Source of the DNA: Williamsia sp.
GTDB lineage: Bacteria > Bacteroidota > Bacteroidia > Chitinophagales > Chitinophagaceae
Assembly: GCA_015069695.1 (NCBI GenBank)
Contig: JADCRZ010000008.1
Location: forward strand, 1 to 64,000
Direction of reading: 5' to 3'
Length of the DNA stretch: 64,000 bases
Below are positions 27,820 to 36,375 of the stretch, piece by piece; position 1 is the first letter of the stretch; each line of letters starts with the position of its first letter. The notes below the pieces were generated by a model. The model worked only from the letters and a program-made list of their open reading frames with translations, did not search any database and was not told the origin of the DNA. Position numbers and translations under genes: made by a program.

Positions 27820-29390
27820 TGGCAAAAAAGAAGATTAAATATTACAGGTACTGGTTTTCAGCAGGAGGGGCCCTGGTGCTGCTTCTTTTGATCGGCGCCT
27901 CTTCAAAGATCTGGGTGTATTTCAACAGCGGTGCCGACAGGAGCACGGCTTTGAACATACCGCCCGTACTGCCCGAGGTACACGTGCCCGAGATCCGCTG
28001 GCTGCCGGATGACGATCCGGATGGCCGCAAGATGGAAGATTTTAACCGGCAGGTGATCATGAAAGATTATATCCGGGGCTGGTACCAGCTGCACCTCAGT
28101 TATCTCAGTGGCAAACCGGTCGGGTTAGCGGAATACTTCACGCCCTCTGTTCTGCCGCATGCCATCCGGGCCATCTATGCAGTTGGAAAAAACCTGCAGC
28201 TCCACCAAACCGATCTGCAGCACAATATCCAGTTGCATTTTTATTCAGCCGACGGACAAATTGTATCATTCACCGACAAGCAGCTGGTTTTAAAGCAACG
28301 GCTGTACCGGCGGGATAACAGCGAGAAAATATTCTCCGGGGAAATCACCGCCGACTACGATGTGGTGATGCTGCTGGATGATGGCTACTGGAGAATTAAA
28401 AACATTGTACGGAAAGAATCATCGCCTGTACCGGGCATCGACACCATCAAGCCCAACAGGCAGGGGCTTGTAACAGCCAGGGGAAACCGCTTTTATGTGA
28501 ACGATTCTCTCTTTGTTCCCAAAGGGATCAATTATTATCCGCAGAAATCGCCCTGGTTGATGTTCTGGCCGAACTTTGATTCATTGGTTATCAAAAAAGA
28601 TCTTGAAAAGATCAGGCTGCTTGGCTTTAACTGCACCCGGATATTTATCAACTTCAGCGATTTCAACAAGGGAAATGTTCCGCCTGAACGGATCATGCAA
28701 TTGCAAAGCCTGCTGGATATATCGGAGCGCCTGCAGCTGAAAGTCATTGTAACCTTATTTGATTTTGTTGGTGATTACCGGGTCCTGAATTTAACCGCCA
28801 CCGACCGCCAGCTGGAAACCCTGCTTACCCATTTTAACCGCCATCCGGCCCTGCTGGCCTGGGATCTAAAGAACGAACCTGACCTGGACTTCAAGCACCA
28901 TGATCCCGAAGATGTACAGGAGTGGCTGGGCTGGACGCTGAAACAGGCCCGCATCTATGATCCCAATCACCTGTTTACCATCGGCTGGGCATACCCGGAG
29001 AACGCCCACTTGTTTAGCGAGCGGCTTGATTTTGTTTCCTTTCACTCATACAGAACAACGCAGCAATTATCGACGGGGATCGATGGGCTCCGGGCCAAGG
29101 TGAAGAACAAGCCGCTCGTGCTGGAAGAGTTCGGGCTTTCCACGTATCATGGAATGTGGTCGCCCCGGGGTGCCGGTGAAGAAGAGCAGGCAGATTATTT
29201 CGCGCAGGTAAAGAAAGTGCTCAGCCAAAAGGGAAACATCCCTTCCTTTGTCTGGACCTTATACGATTTTGCGGAAGTGCCCAACGATGTAACAGGCCGC
29301 ATGCCCTGGCGCCGCAACCCGCAAAAGAACTTCGGCCTGATCACCGTAGAAGGCAAAGTAAAGAAGGGTGCAGATGTGCTGGTGAAGTAG
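27819..29390 (+). CDS. membrane-anchored GH5-like glycoside hydrolase with NTF2-like domain
   Basis: The 523-residue product has one N-terminal membrane anchor (about residues 12-31), placing the rest in the periplasm. Residues 70-200 form an NTF2-like domain (YIRGWYQLHLSYLSG to YDVVMLLDDGYWRIKNIVRKE, shortened). Residues 215-520 are a GH5-type barrel: WDLKNEPD holds the acid/base Glu353 and LEEFGLS the nucleophile Glu437. The substrate is probably a beta-glucan or beta-mannan-like polymer. Polysaccharide synthesis systems often carry a periplasmic hydrolase such as BcsZ, and this gene is embedded in one. It is convergent with the GT4 gene with only 37 bases between stops. Confidence 0.78.
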   Translation: MAKKKIKYYRYWFSAGGALVLLLLIGASSKIWVYFNSGADRSTALNIPPVLPEVHVPEIRWLPDDDPDGRKMEDFNRQVIMKDYIRGWYQLHLSYLSGKPVGLAEYFTPSVLPHAIRAIYAVGKNLQLHQTDLQHNIQLHFYSADGQIVSFTDKQLVLKQRLYRRDNSEKIFSGEITADYDVVMLLDDGYWRIKNIVRKESSPVPGIDTIKPNRQGLVTARGNRFYVNDSLFVPKGINYYPQKSPWLMFWPNFDSLVIKKDLEKIRLLGFNCTRIFINFSDFNKGNVPPERIMQLQSLLDISERLQLKVIVTLFDFVGDYRVLNLTATDRQLETLLTHFNRHPALLAWDLKNEPDLDFKHHDPEDVQEWLGWTLKQARIYDPNHLFTIGWAYPENAHLFSERLDFVSFHSYRTTQQLSTGIDGLRAKVKNKPLVLEEFGLSTYHGMWSPRGAGEEEQADYFAQVKKVLSQKGNIPSFVWTLYDFAEVPNDVTGRMPWRRNPQKNFGLITVEGKVKKGADVLVK

Positions 29391-29427
29391 GTACGTGTTA
29401 TACCCAATCGAATTTACTCTGTCGGCA

Positions 29428-30615
29428 TTATTTCTTCAGGATCCGTAGAAAATGCAGGTAATACCAATCAGTGATATCGCCCATGGGAAGGGATACGGCG
29501 GCGAAATAATTTTTTTCGCCCAGCTCGCGGCGGTAATCATCGTTTTCTACCACTTTCTGGATGGCATTGGCCAGGCTTTCGGCATTTTCTGATTCAAAGA
29601 GTTCGCCGGCATACCCTTCTTCACGCATCAGTTCACCGAGATCGCCCAGATCCGGCATGATCACGGCCTTGCCATAGCTGCCCGCCTGGTGCAGCACGCC
29701 CGAACTGCCGGTGGTGCTGGTATAGGGAAACACCACCACCGCACTGTCGTTAAAGATCGCAGGCACATCTTCTTCCTGCACATAGCCGGTAAAATGCAGG
29801 TCATTTACATGGGCATATTGTTCTTTAACGCGTTCGAGGTAACCTTTTTTGTTCGGACTATCGGTTCCGGCGATCACGATCTCCAGTTCGGTCTTGCTTT
29901 TTTTGCGCACCAGCTCAACCGCGTCAATCATGACCTCTACTTTTTTGTACGTGCCGAATTTTCCAAATGTCATTACTTTTTTCGGACCGGCCGGCAGGGT
30001 GAAAGCAGGCTGGGGCGGTACTTCAAAACTTCCATGCGGCACCAGCGCAACATTTTTTGCCCCGTATTTCCGTTCCAGCGTTTCTACAAATTTCGGAATG
30101 GTAACGGCCACCATATCGGCTGCCAGTACAAAACGCGTCAGTGTAGTTCCCACAAAACGGTACAGGGCAGCCAATAGTTTGTTGGATGTGATACCGGCAC
30201 CTTTCAGGTCTACTTCTTCCATGATATTGTGCAGCAACACAACAGCAGGAAAGCCGGCAAGCTTGGACAAAAAGGGGATCAGCAGTCCGAGGGCTGCAGC
30301 GATCTTTTTGTCGCCAAACGAAAGAAACTGGATGTTGAACAGGACAATATCAGGCTTCGTTTTCTTCAGCGCTTTGATGATATGCCAGGGATTCATCAGG
30401 CTGTTGAACTTCCAAACTGTTTCTATGGTGAGCGGACAACCCGCGTTGTTGATCCCATACGTTTCTCCGGCAGGCAGCCTGTCTGCGATCAGCACCACTT
30501 CACGGATATTTTCGTTTTGCTGCAGGTGTTTGAGCAGGTAATAACCATACTCGTTCAGGGTCTCTTTGCCGGGAGGATGGGTGGAAACAAGCGCTACTTT
30601 CAGTTTGGGGTTCAT
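29428..30615 (-). CDS. glycosyltransferase family 4 (GT-B fold)
   Basis: The 395-residue product is a retaining GT-B glycosyltransferase. The N-terminal domain starts KVALVSTHPPGKET. The C-terminal domain has GKFGTYKKVEVMIDAVELV, and the donor-binding loop FPYTSTTGSSGVLHQAGSYGK, where the usual EGFG-type acidic residue is replaced by a TGSSG segment seen in many GT4 relatives. There are no membrane segments, so it should act at the cytoplasmic face. It is last in the minus-strand operon, 13 bases after the TPR gene. Donor and acceptor are unknown. Confidence 0.88.
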   Translation of the reverse strand: MNPKLKVALVSTHPPGKETLNEYGYYLLKHLQQNENIREVVLIADRLPAGETYGINNAGCPLTIETVWKFNSLMNPWHIIKALKKTKPDIVLFNIQFLSFGDKKIAAALGLLIPFLSKLAGFPAVVLLHNIMEEVDLKGAGITSNKLLAALYRFVGTTLTRFVLAADMVAVTIPKFVETLERKYGAKNVALVPHGSFEVPPQPAFTLPAGPKKVMTFGKFGTYKKVEVMIDAVELVRKKSKTELEIVIAGTDSPNKKGYLERVKEQYAHVNDLHFTGYVQEEDVPAIFNDSAVVVFPYTSTTGSSGVLHQAGSYGKAVIMPDLGDLGELMREEGYAGELFESENAESLANAIQKVVENDDYRRELGEKNYFAAVSLPMGDITDWYYLHFLRILKK

Positions 30616-30628
30616 AGGAGGGGATGGG

Positions 30629-32668
30629 TTAGTATTTTTTGGCCAGGATCCATTTAAACTTCAAACCGGTTTCCGTATACACATACCCTACAACCGATGA
30701 GGTAGCACTGTTGCTGTGCAGGGTATAGATCAGGAATTCAAAATTGGTTACGGGGCGGTAACCGGCGGCTATCGTATACCGGTAGGTGCTCTGGCTCTTG
30801 TTGCTTTCTATTGTCTGCATACCTCCTGCAGCCAGTACCTGGTACAGCCATTTTTGCCGGGGCACCTGCAGGTTTTCCAACAGGCCGAACAGTTCACGGC
30901 TGCCGAACTTTTTAGGACTGAAATAAATCTCCGGTACTTGTTTCTTGAAACTGATGGTGCTGAAATTGATGCCGAATTTTACGACCGGTGCAGCCATCAG
31001 GTTATAATAAAGCGAAGCAAACAGGAGGTTCTTGCTGTTGCCATCTGAATAGTTGGTATGAAAGAACTGGCTGTACAAACCCAGCTTGATGTCTGTGTTC
31101 AGGTTGTAGGTGGCAATGTAGTTGTTCAGCTTGAGGTTGTTGTTGATAAGGCCGGCCGTAAAGTTTTCTACATTGGTCTGGTAGCGCAATTCCAATGATT
31201 GGTTTTTGGTCAGCCTGAATTCAGATGCCAGGTCGGTGAGCAGGTGGGTGTTGTTTTTAACGCCGCCCCGCAGCACGGCATCGGCCACCGTTCCCGTGAT
31301 CAGCCAGAACGGCTTAAAGCGCCAGCGCAAACCTGCCGCATAGATTTCACTGCGGGCACTGCTTTTTTCAGCGCTGTTTTCGGCCATGCGTGTCCGGTAT
31401 TCTGCCGTGGCACGCAGGTTGGAAAGGATGTCGAAAGAAGCCGCCACCTGGAAGTTTTTGGATGAGTTGCCACCCTTGTCGCTGCTGTAAAAATCGTGTG
31501 ATACAATGGTGGGAGAATGACGCAGGGCCAGTTTGTACATAAAATCCTTGGCGTCTTTCTGGTTCGGATAGTAGTCCAGGGTTTTCAGTACATACTTTTT
31601 TGATTCCACATCTGATTCCTGTGCGAACAGGGCATCTGCACAGCCCAGGTTGCCATCGAATGAAGAAGGCTGTTTTGCCAGCGCCTGTTTGAACAGCTTT
31701 ACGGAAAGCCCGTATTCTTTGTTCCATGTCATCAATCCGGCCCGTTTCAGGGTGATGTCTACACTGCCGGGAAATTGCTTCTCCAATGAGTCGAGCGTGG
31801 CAAAAGCCAGCTTGAACCGTTCGTTCCACCCCAGGGCCGTAACCCTTCCCAGCCAGGCTTTTAATTTTTTCTCCGGTTGTGTTTTGGTGCTTTCGATGGC
31901 CTGGTCGGCATAGCGCAGCGCACCTTTCTTATCCTTCTTTAAAAAAGCAATGTAGGATAAGTTGAGGTAAACTTCTGTTTGCCCTTTGGTGAGTTCAAGC
32001 AGGAGGTTGTTGATCTTTTTTGCTTCATCAAACTGTTCCAGCATGATCTTGAGCTGTGCTTTGGCAAAAAGGGCATCTTTGTCGTTGGGAAAATCTTTCA
32101 GGATGTCTTCCAGCAAAACACCGGCTTTCATGTACTGCTGGTTTTTGCTGTATTCGCTCGAGAGACCCAGGCGCGCAAATTTCTTGCTCACCATGGCATT
32201 GGCATTGCCGGGTTGTATTTCCAATGCCTTGTCGATGAACTGGATGGCTTTTTCAAAATCATGCAGGCTCGAGAGGGCATTGGCATAGCCGAGGTTGGCA
32301 GCAAAATCTTTCGGTTTTTCCTTCAGCAGTTTTTCGTACCATTCCTTGGCTGGTTTGTATTCCTTGCCCCACATCAGCGCTTCCACCGCATTGAGGGAGA
32401 TTTCAAAATCACCGGGGTAGCGGGTGAGCAATTTGTTGAAAATGTCTTTTGCTTCCGGGATATGGCCGGATAAGCCTGCTGCTCTTCCGTAACACAAAAG
32501 GGCGGTGCGGTTCTGTGAATCACCGGCATCAAGGTAGCTTTTAAAGAAAGCTGCTGCTTCGCCAAACTTGCCGTTTTCGAGCATGGCAAAGCCGGGCTTG
32601 AGCTGCTCCTGTGCATACAAGGCAGGCAGCAAGAAGATCAGCAAGAGAGATAGAGATACTTTTTTCAT
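30629..32668 (-). CDS. TPR protein with C-terminal outer-membrane beta-barrel
   Basis: The 679-residue product has a signal peptide (LLIFLLPALYAQ), then about 360 residues of tetratricopeptide repeats (for example DFEKAIQFIDKALEIQPGN). From about residue 390 it changes to alternating strands rich in aromatic residues (RATAEYRTRMAE, LGLYSQFFHTNYSDGN, YRYTIAAGYRPVTNFEF) and ends in an aromatic residue, ILAKKY, as outer-membrane barrels do. This resembles PgaA, BcsC and PelB, where periplasmic TPRs precede a polysaccharide export pore. I propose the same role here. Family-level homology beyond this layout was not testable. Confidence 0.72.
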   Translation of the reverse strand: MKKVSLSLLLIFLLPALYAQEQLKPGFAMLENGKFGEAAAFFKSYLDAGDSQNRTALLCYGRAAGLSGHIPEAKDIFNKLLTRYPGDFEISLNAVEALMWGKEYKPAKEWYEKLLKEKPKDFAANLGYANALSSLHDFEKAIQFIDKALEIQPGNANAMVSKKFARLGLSSEYSKNQQYMKAGVLLEDILKDFPNDKDALFAKAQLKIMLEQFDEAKKINNLLLELTKGQTEVYLNLSYIAFLKKDKKGALRYADQAIESTKTQPEKKLKAWLGRVTALGWNERFKLAFATLDSLEKQFPGSVDITLKRAGLMTWNKEYGLSVKLFKQALAKQPSSFDGNLGCADALFAQESDVESKKYVLKTLDYYPNQKDAKDFMYKLALRHSPTIVSHDFYSSDKGGNSSKNFQVAASFDILSNLRATAEYRTRMAENSAEKSSARSEIYAAGLRWRFKPFWLITGTVADAVLRGGVKNNTHLLTDLASEFRLTKNQSLELRYQTNVENFTAGLINNNLKLNNYIATYNLNTDIKLGLYSQFFHTNYSDGNSKNLLFASLYYNLMAAPVVKFGINFSTISFKKQVPEIYFSPKKFGSRELFGLLENLQVPRQKWLYQVLAAGGMQTIESNKSQSTYRYTIAAGYRPVTNFEFLIYTLHSNSATSSVVGYVYTETGLKFKWILAKKY

Positions 32669-32689
32669 AGGATATAGATAGCCGGTGGC

Positions 32690-33949
32690 TTACTGCAAAC
32701 CACTGGGTTTTAATTGAGGTGAATAAAATTTAGAGAGGGTGGATTGGTACACCACCATCAGCAGCAGCATGCCGCTCATCAGAAGGATCTGTATGTTGAT
32801 GACCTGCTGAAAGCTCGCGTGAAAAAAGCTGAGCAGTCCGATCTGCAACACACCCCCGCCGATCATCATCCAGGCAGGTGCGTTGCGGTCGAGCGAGAGA
32901 TGGTAGTATACAAACACATTGGCGCTGGCAAACAAGGCTGTTGCAAGGGCGTACTGCCAGAGCAACGGTGCAATAGAAAGATACTGCTCTCCAAACAATC
33001 CCCTTATGGCCAGCTCCGGAAAAAGATACAGCACGCCAATGATGGCTGCGCCCATAGATGCCACTGCGAGCAATCCGTAAACAAAATATTTCAGGTGCGG
33101 CTTGCCTTCTTTTTCCAGTTTGATCACAGTCGGAAAAAGCATGGTTACCACCGTCCAGGTGCCGAAGTAAACAATGCGTCCGATCAGCGCGAGTGCTGCG
33201 TAGAGGCCTGCTTCGGTAGGAGAGAAGTAGTGCTTTACCAGCACCGTATCTGAGTTGTTGATCAGGATCTGGCTGCATTCATACACCAGGATCATCAGGA
33301 AAAAGCGGAGGGCTCTCTGGTTGTTGAAGCTGGTTGCTCCTTTCTCTTGCAGCCTGATCCGGGACAGGAACAAGCTTGCCAGCAGGGAAGCGGTAATGCC
33401 GCCGGCTACGCCGTTTACGCCAAAGCCAAGCCATACCAGCAGAATGGTGACTGCCAGCCGCGTCCACATTTCAGCCTGGTAGGTAAGCGCAAAACGGCCA
33501 TATTGCTGGCTGCCCTGCAGGATGCCCCTGTTGGTGCTCATCAGAAGATAAACAGGCATGCCTGCACCAAAGATGATAAAGGGCAGAACGGAACGGGTCT
33601 GAAAAAAGTCCTGCCAGAAAAAGGAAAGCCCCATCAGCAGTGCGGCCATTGTCAAGCCTGCTTTCCAGGCCAGTTTGCGCAGCCAGTGAACAAGGGCGGC
33701 GAGCTGGCCTTCTTCTCCGGCCTGGTGATACTGGGCTGCCCATTTGGCGCCGGTAAGCTGGAAAGCCAGGGCCCAGAAAGATAGCATCAGCATCAGCGTG
33801 ATCAGCAGACTGACCTCTGAAAAATCAGCCGGGCCCATCCACCTGCCAAGCAGGAGGTTGATCGCGTAATTGCCGAGGTTAACGACCAACGTGCTGACAA
33901 ACAGGAGCGATCCTTGCTTAAGCATTCCATCTTTGGAGGCTTTGTTCAT
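32690..33949 (-). CDS. polysaccharide flippase-like membrane protein (Wzx/MATE-like)
   Basis: The 419-residue product has about 12 transmembrane helices and the look of the polysaccharide biosynthesis/flippase (MOP) superfamily: it starts with GSLLFVSTLVVNLGNYAINLLLGRWMGPADFS (shortened), a classic Wzx opening, and has RGILQGSQQYGRFAL and SDTVLVKHYFSPTEAGLYAA later. Such proteins move lipid-linked glycans across the inner membrane. It lies between the STAS gene (5 bases) and the TPR/barrel gene (21 bases). Confidence 0.87.
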   Translation of the reverse strand: MNKASKDGMLKQGSLLFVSTLVVNLGNYAINLLLGRWMGPADFSEVSLLITLMLMLSFWALAFQLTGAKWAAQYHQAGEEGQLAALVHWLRKLAWKAGLTMAALLMGLSFFWQDFFQTRSVLPFIIFGAGMPVYLLMSTNRGILQGSQQYGRFALTYQAEMWTRLAVTILLVWLGFGVNGVAGGITASLLASLFLSRIRLQEKGATSFNNQRALRFFLMILVYECSQILINNSDTVLVKHYFSPTEAGLYAALALIGRIVYFGTWTVVTMLFPTVIKLEKEGKPHLKYFVYGLLAVASMGAAIIGVLYLFPELAIRGLFGEQYLSIAPLLWQYALATALFASANVFVYYHLSLDRNAPAWMMIGGGVLQIGLLSFFHASFQQVINIQILLMSGMLLLMVVYQSTLSKFYSPQLKPSGLQ

Positions 33950-33954
33950 ACAGC

Positions 33955-34248
33955 TTATTGAAGGGTGTAGGGCAACAGCAGGTCGAACTTGGTGATGTGC
34001 AGCATGCGGGCCGGCTGGCTGTTGCGGGCAATTTTCAGCTGGAGATTGCCTTCCCGCCCCCGCAGCTTTTTGTAGGCGCCGGCCAGCGCATTGATGCCGG
34101 CAATGTCTACCTCATGAACCGAGGTCAGGTCAAGCAGGAGATTGTCGTGACCCTGCTCGATGAGCTGGTGCAGCTCCTGTTTTACCTGCAGTGCCTTTCT
34201 CGCTACAAAATCGCCTTGCAGCTGTACTTGATAGGGTGACTGACGCAT
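33955..34248 (-). CDS. STAS-domain protein lacking the phospho-acceptor serine
   Basis: The 97-residue product is a single STAS domain of the anti-sigma antagonist type: LLLDLTSVHEVDIAGINALAG corresponds to the beta3-helix2 region (shortened). Where SpoIIAA-type proteins have D-S-S-G with a phosphorylated serine, this reads Asp48-Ile-Ala50-Gly51, so serine phosphorylation at the usual site is not possible. It may act as a fixed binding partner or regulator. It lies inside the polysaccharide operon with 5 bases to the flippase and 49 bases from the RR-GT2 gene. Partners are unknown; no anti-sigma kinase is visible nearby. Confidence 0.78.
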   Translation of the reverse strand: MRQSPYQVQLQGDFVARKALQVKQELHQLIEQGHDNLLLDLTSVHEVDIAGINALAGAYKKLRGREGNLQLKIARNSQPARMLHITKFDLLLPYTLQ

Positions 34249-34297
34249 AGGATAAGGTTTTAAGAGGTTAGGTACTTGACAGGCCTCCCTGAAAAAA

Positions 34298-35446
34298 TCA
34301 GCGGTAATGCAAAGCGATCTTGCTGAGCTGTCCCACGATCTTGAGCGAATCTTTCATAGAAAGTTTGGAACCATCTGCATGGATCCAGCGCTTGAGCGGC
34401 TGTTCGCAGATCAGGTTCTGCACCTGCTTCTCACCGTAATATTTTTTCATCCGGAGAAATATCTCTACATCAAAAAGCCACCGGGTTATAAATTTTTTGT
34501 TGAATACATGTTCCGCTACTTCGCGGGTCATTACCTTGGCGCCGCATTGCGTGTCCTGAAAGCGCATGCCCAGGATGCGCTGGATCAGCAGGTTGATGGT
34601 TTTGCTGATCACTTCACGGGCAGAGTTCTTGGTGATATTGGCACCCATGCGGCTGATGCGCGATCCGCTTACAATCTGAAAACCGGAAGACTCAATGGTT
34701 TTTACCAGGTCGTCAAAATCCTTGAAGTCTGTGGAGAGGTCGGCATCCAGGTAGCCGATATAATCAAATTGGGTGTCCTTGGCGAGGTAAAGCATGCCCT
34801 GGCGCACAGCTTCTGCTTTTCCGCCATTGACCGGACAGTTGTATACACTGATATGGTCTTCATGACCCTTGCTGATAGACTGGAGCATGGCCAGGGTATT
34901 GTCTTTGCTGCCGTCGTTTACAAAGCAAAGATGATAGCCCAGGTTGCTGTGAACAAAGTCGATAAATTCTTTGGTGGAAAGTCTTTTTTCTTCGTTGTAG
35001 CAGGGAATGACCACGCCCACAACTTTTTTCTGCAGGGTAGCCGTTGCATCTTTTTCTGATGTTACCTGCACCGGTGATATCTGCGGCTGGTTTTTGAGCA
35101 GGCGCTGGATCCGGACCTGCACCTCCTTTACACCCACGGGTTTTTCGATGTAGTCATCAATGCCCATGTTAAATGCCGTAACAATGGTGTCTTCGTCTTC
35201 TTTACCAGACATCACGATAATAGGTGTCTGGTCTTTGCGAACGTTGCGGATATGATCGATCACTTCAAAGCCGGAATGGTCGGGCATGGAAAGATCGGTG
35301 AGTACCAGATCGGGCCGGTGTTCGTCGTAAAGGGTGATGGCCTGTTTGCCGTCTGCCGCTGCGAATACTTCATAGCCAGCAGATTGTAGTTTGTTGGAGA
35401 TTGATTTCAGGATCAGGGGCTGATCATCAGCAGCCAGGATTTTCAT
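34298..35446 (-). CDS. response-regulator receiver fused to GT2 glycosyltransferase
   Basis: The 382-residue product begins with a complete receiver domain (residues 1-118): acidic pocket AADDQP, phospho-acceptor Asp51 in LVLTDLSMPD, Ser80 in VMSGKE and Lys102 in IEKPVGV. A linker leads to a GT2 domain (residues 140-375) with VVIPCYNEEKRL, CFVNDGSKD, the metal-binding DADLS (Asp234, Asp236) and a DTQCGAKVM motif. This is the DPM1/ALG5-like branch that makes polyprenyl-phosphate sugars, but it lacks the C-terminal membrane helices of some members. It is the first gene of the operon. Direct phosphorelay control of the enzyme is inferred. Confidence 0.87.
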   Translation of the reverse strand: MKILAADDQPLILKSISNKLQSAGYEVFAAADGKQAITLYDEHRPDLVLTDLSMPDHSGFEVIDHIRNVRKDQTPIIVMSGKEDEDTIVTAFNMGIDDYIEKPVGVKEVQVRIQRLLKNQPQISPVQVTSEKDATATLQKKVVGVVIPCYNEEKRLSTKEFIDFVHSNLGYHLCFVNDGSKDNTLAMLQSISKGHEDHISVYNCPVNGGKAEAVRQGMLYLAKDTQFDYIGYLDADLSTDFKDFDDLVKTIESSGFQIVSGSRISRMGANITKNSAREVISKTINLLIQRILGMRFQDTQCGAKVMTREVAEHVFNKKFITRWLFDVEIFLRMKKYYGEKQVQNLICEQPLKRWIHADGSKLSMKDSLKIVGQLSKIALHYR

Positions 35447-35596
35447 AGGTTATCTTCTTTGGATACTTGGATTGCTACAAATTACCTGTCTAAAAGATCA
35501 CAGTTTTTTGCAGCTAAAGGTTTATACATAAACGATTTTAGCTGTAATAAATTGTGCAGTACTAACTTGTGACCTGTAATTCTAAATCTTATTGAA

Positions 35597-36349
35597 ATGC
35601 CTTTTACCCCGGCCCATGTGGCGGCGGTGCTCTCCTTCCGCAAGCGGGCGTTTTTTTCCTTTACAGGTCTTGTGATTGGAAGCATGGTGCCCGACTACGA
35701 ATACTTTCTGCGCATGACCCTCTACGGGCATTACGGACATACCCTGCGGGGCATCTGGCTGTTTGATCTTCCTGTTGGTGTTTTTTTATATGTGCTCTAT
35801 CACGCGGTTGTGCACCGGCAATTGCTGGCGCACATGCCTCCCTTTCTTTACCGCCGTTTTGCCTGTGCGGCCCATTTCAAATGGAAAAGCTATTTTCTTT
35901 CCCGTTTTCCCGTTATCCTGTTGTCAGTATTTATTGGAACAATGACCCATTTTGTGTGGGATGGATTTACGCACGATGAAGAGTACTACCTGGCCCGGTA
36001 CCTGCATGTGCTGCTGCTGCCTGTTCATATCATGGGGTATACAATTCCTTGGCATATCCTGTTGCAGGGCCTGAGCAGCGTAGCCGGTCTTTTTATATTG
36101 TGGGTATATATCATGCGGTTGCCGGCAACGGGTGGAAATCCTGAACAAGGCAGCCGTGCTATCCGGCGGTTTTGGCTCATCGTACTGTTACTCAGCATCT
36201 TCATCGGCATTGCGCGCTGGCTGATGGGGATGCCGGATGAAAAATTGATCGGTCAGCTCATTGTTGTTTCTATCAGCTCTTTTCAATTGGCCTTGATCAT
36301 TGTTTGCGGCGTTCTCCAGCTGCGGCAGCAAAGTGCCCCGGCTGCATAA
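35597..36349 (+). CDS. DUF4184 family membrane protein
   Basis: The 250-residue product starts MPFTPAHVAAVLSF, then IGSMVPDYEYFL, the opening of DUF4184. It has about six membrane segments, with HFVWDGFTH in a conserved polar loop that keeps a His and Asp. The function of the family is unknown. The gene is divergent from the RR-GT2 gene, with about 150 bases between starts that must hold both promoters. Its link to polysaccharide assembly is not established. Confidence 0.82.
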   Translation: MPFTPAHVAAVLSFRKRAFFSFTGLVIGSMVPDYEYFLRMTLYGHYGHTLRGIWLFDLPVGVFLYVLYHAVVHRQLLAHMPPFLYRRFACAAHFKWKSYFLSRFPVILLSVFIGTMTHFVWDGFTHDEEYYLARYLHVLLLPVHIMGYTIPWHILLQGLSSVAGLFILWVYIMRLPATGGNPEQGSRAIRRFWLIVLLLSIFIGIARWLMGMPDEKLIGQLIVVSISSFQLALIIVCGVLQLRQQSAPAA

Positions 36350-36375
36350 AGCAGTATGTTGATTGACGCTGCTGC

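Noticed and set aside
23576-35446. Assignment of the polysaccharide region as a Pel operon
   Set aside because: A GT4, a TPR-barrel and a multi-helix flippase are reminiscent of PelF, PelB and PelG. However, there is no PelA-type deacetylase, no PelC or PelD with GAF/GGDEF, and no c-di-GMP control module.
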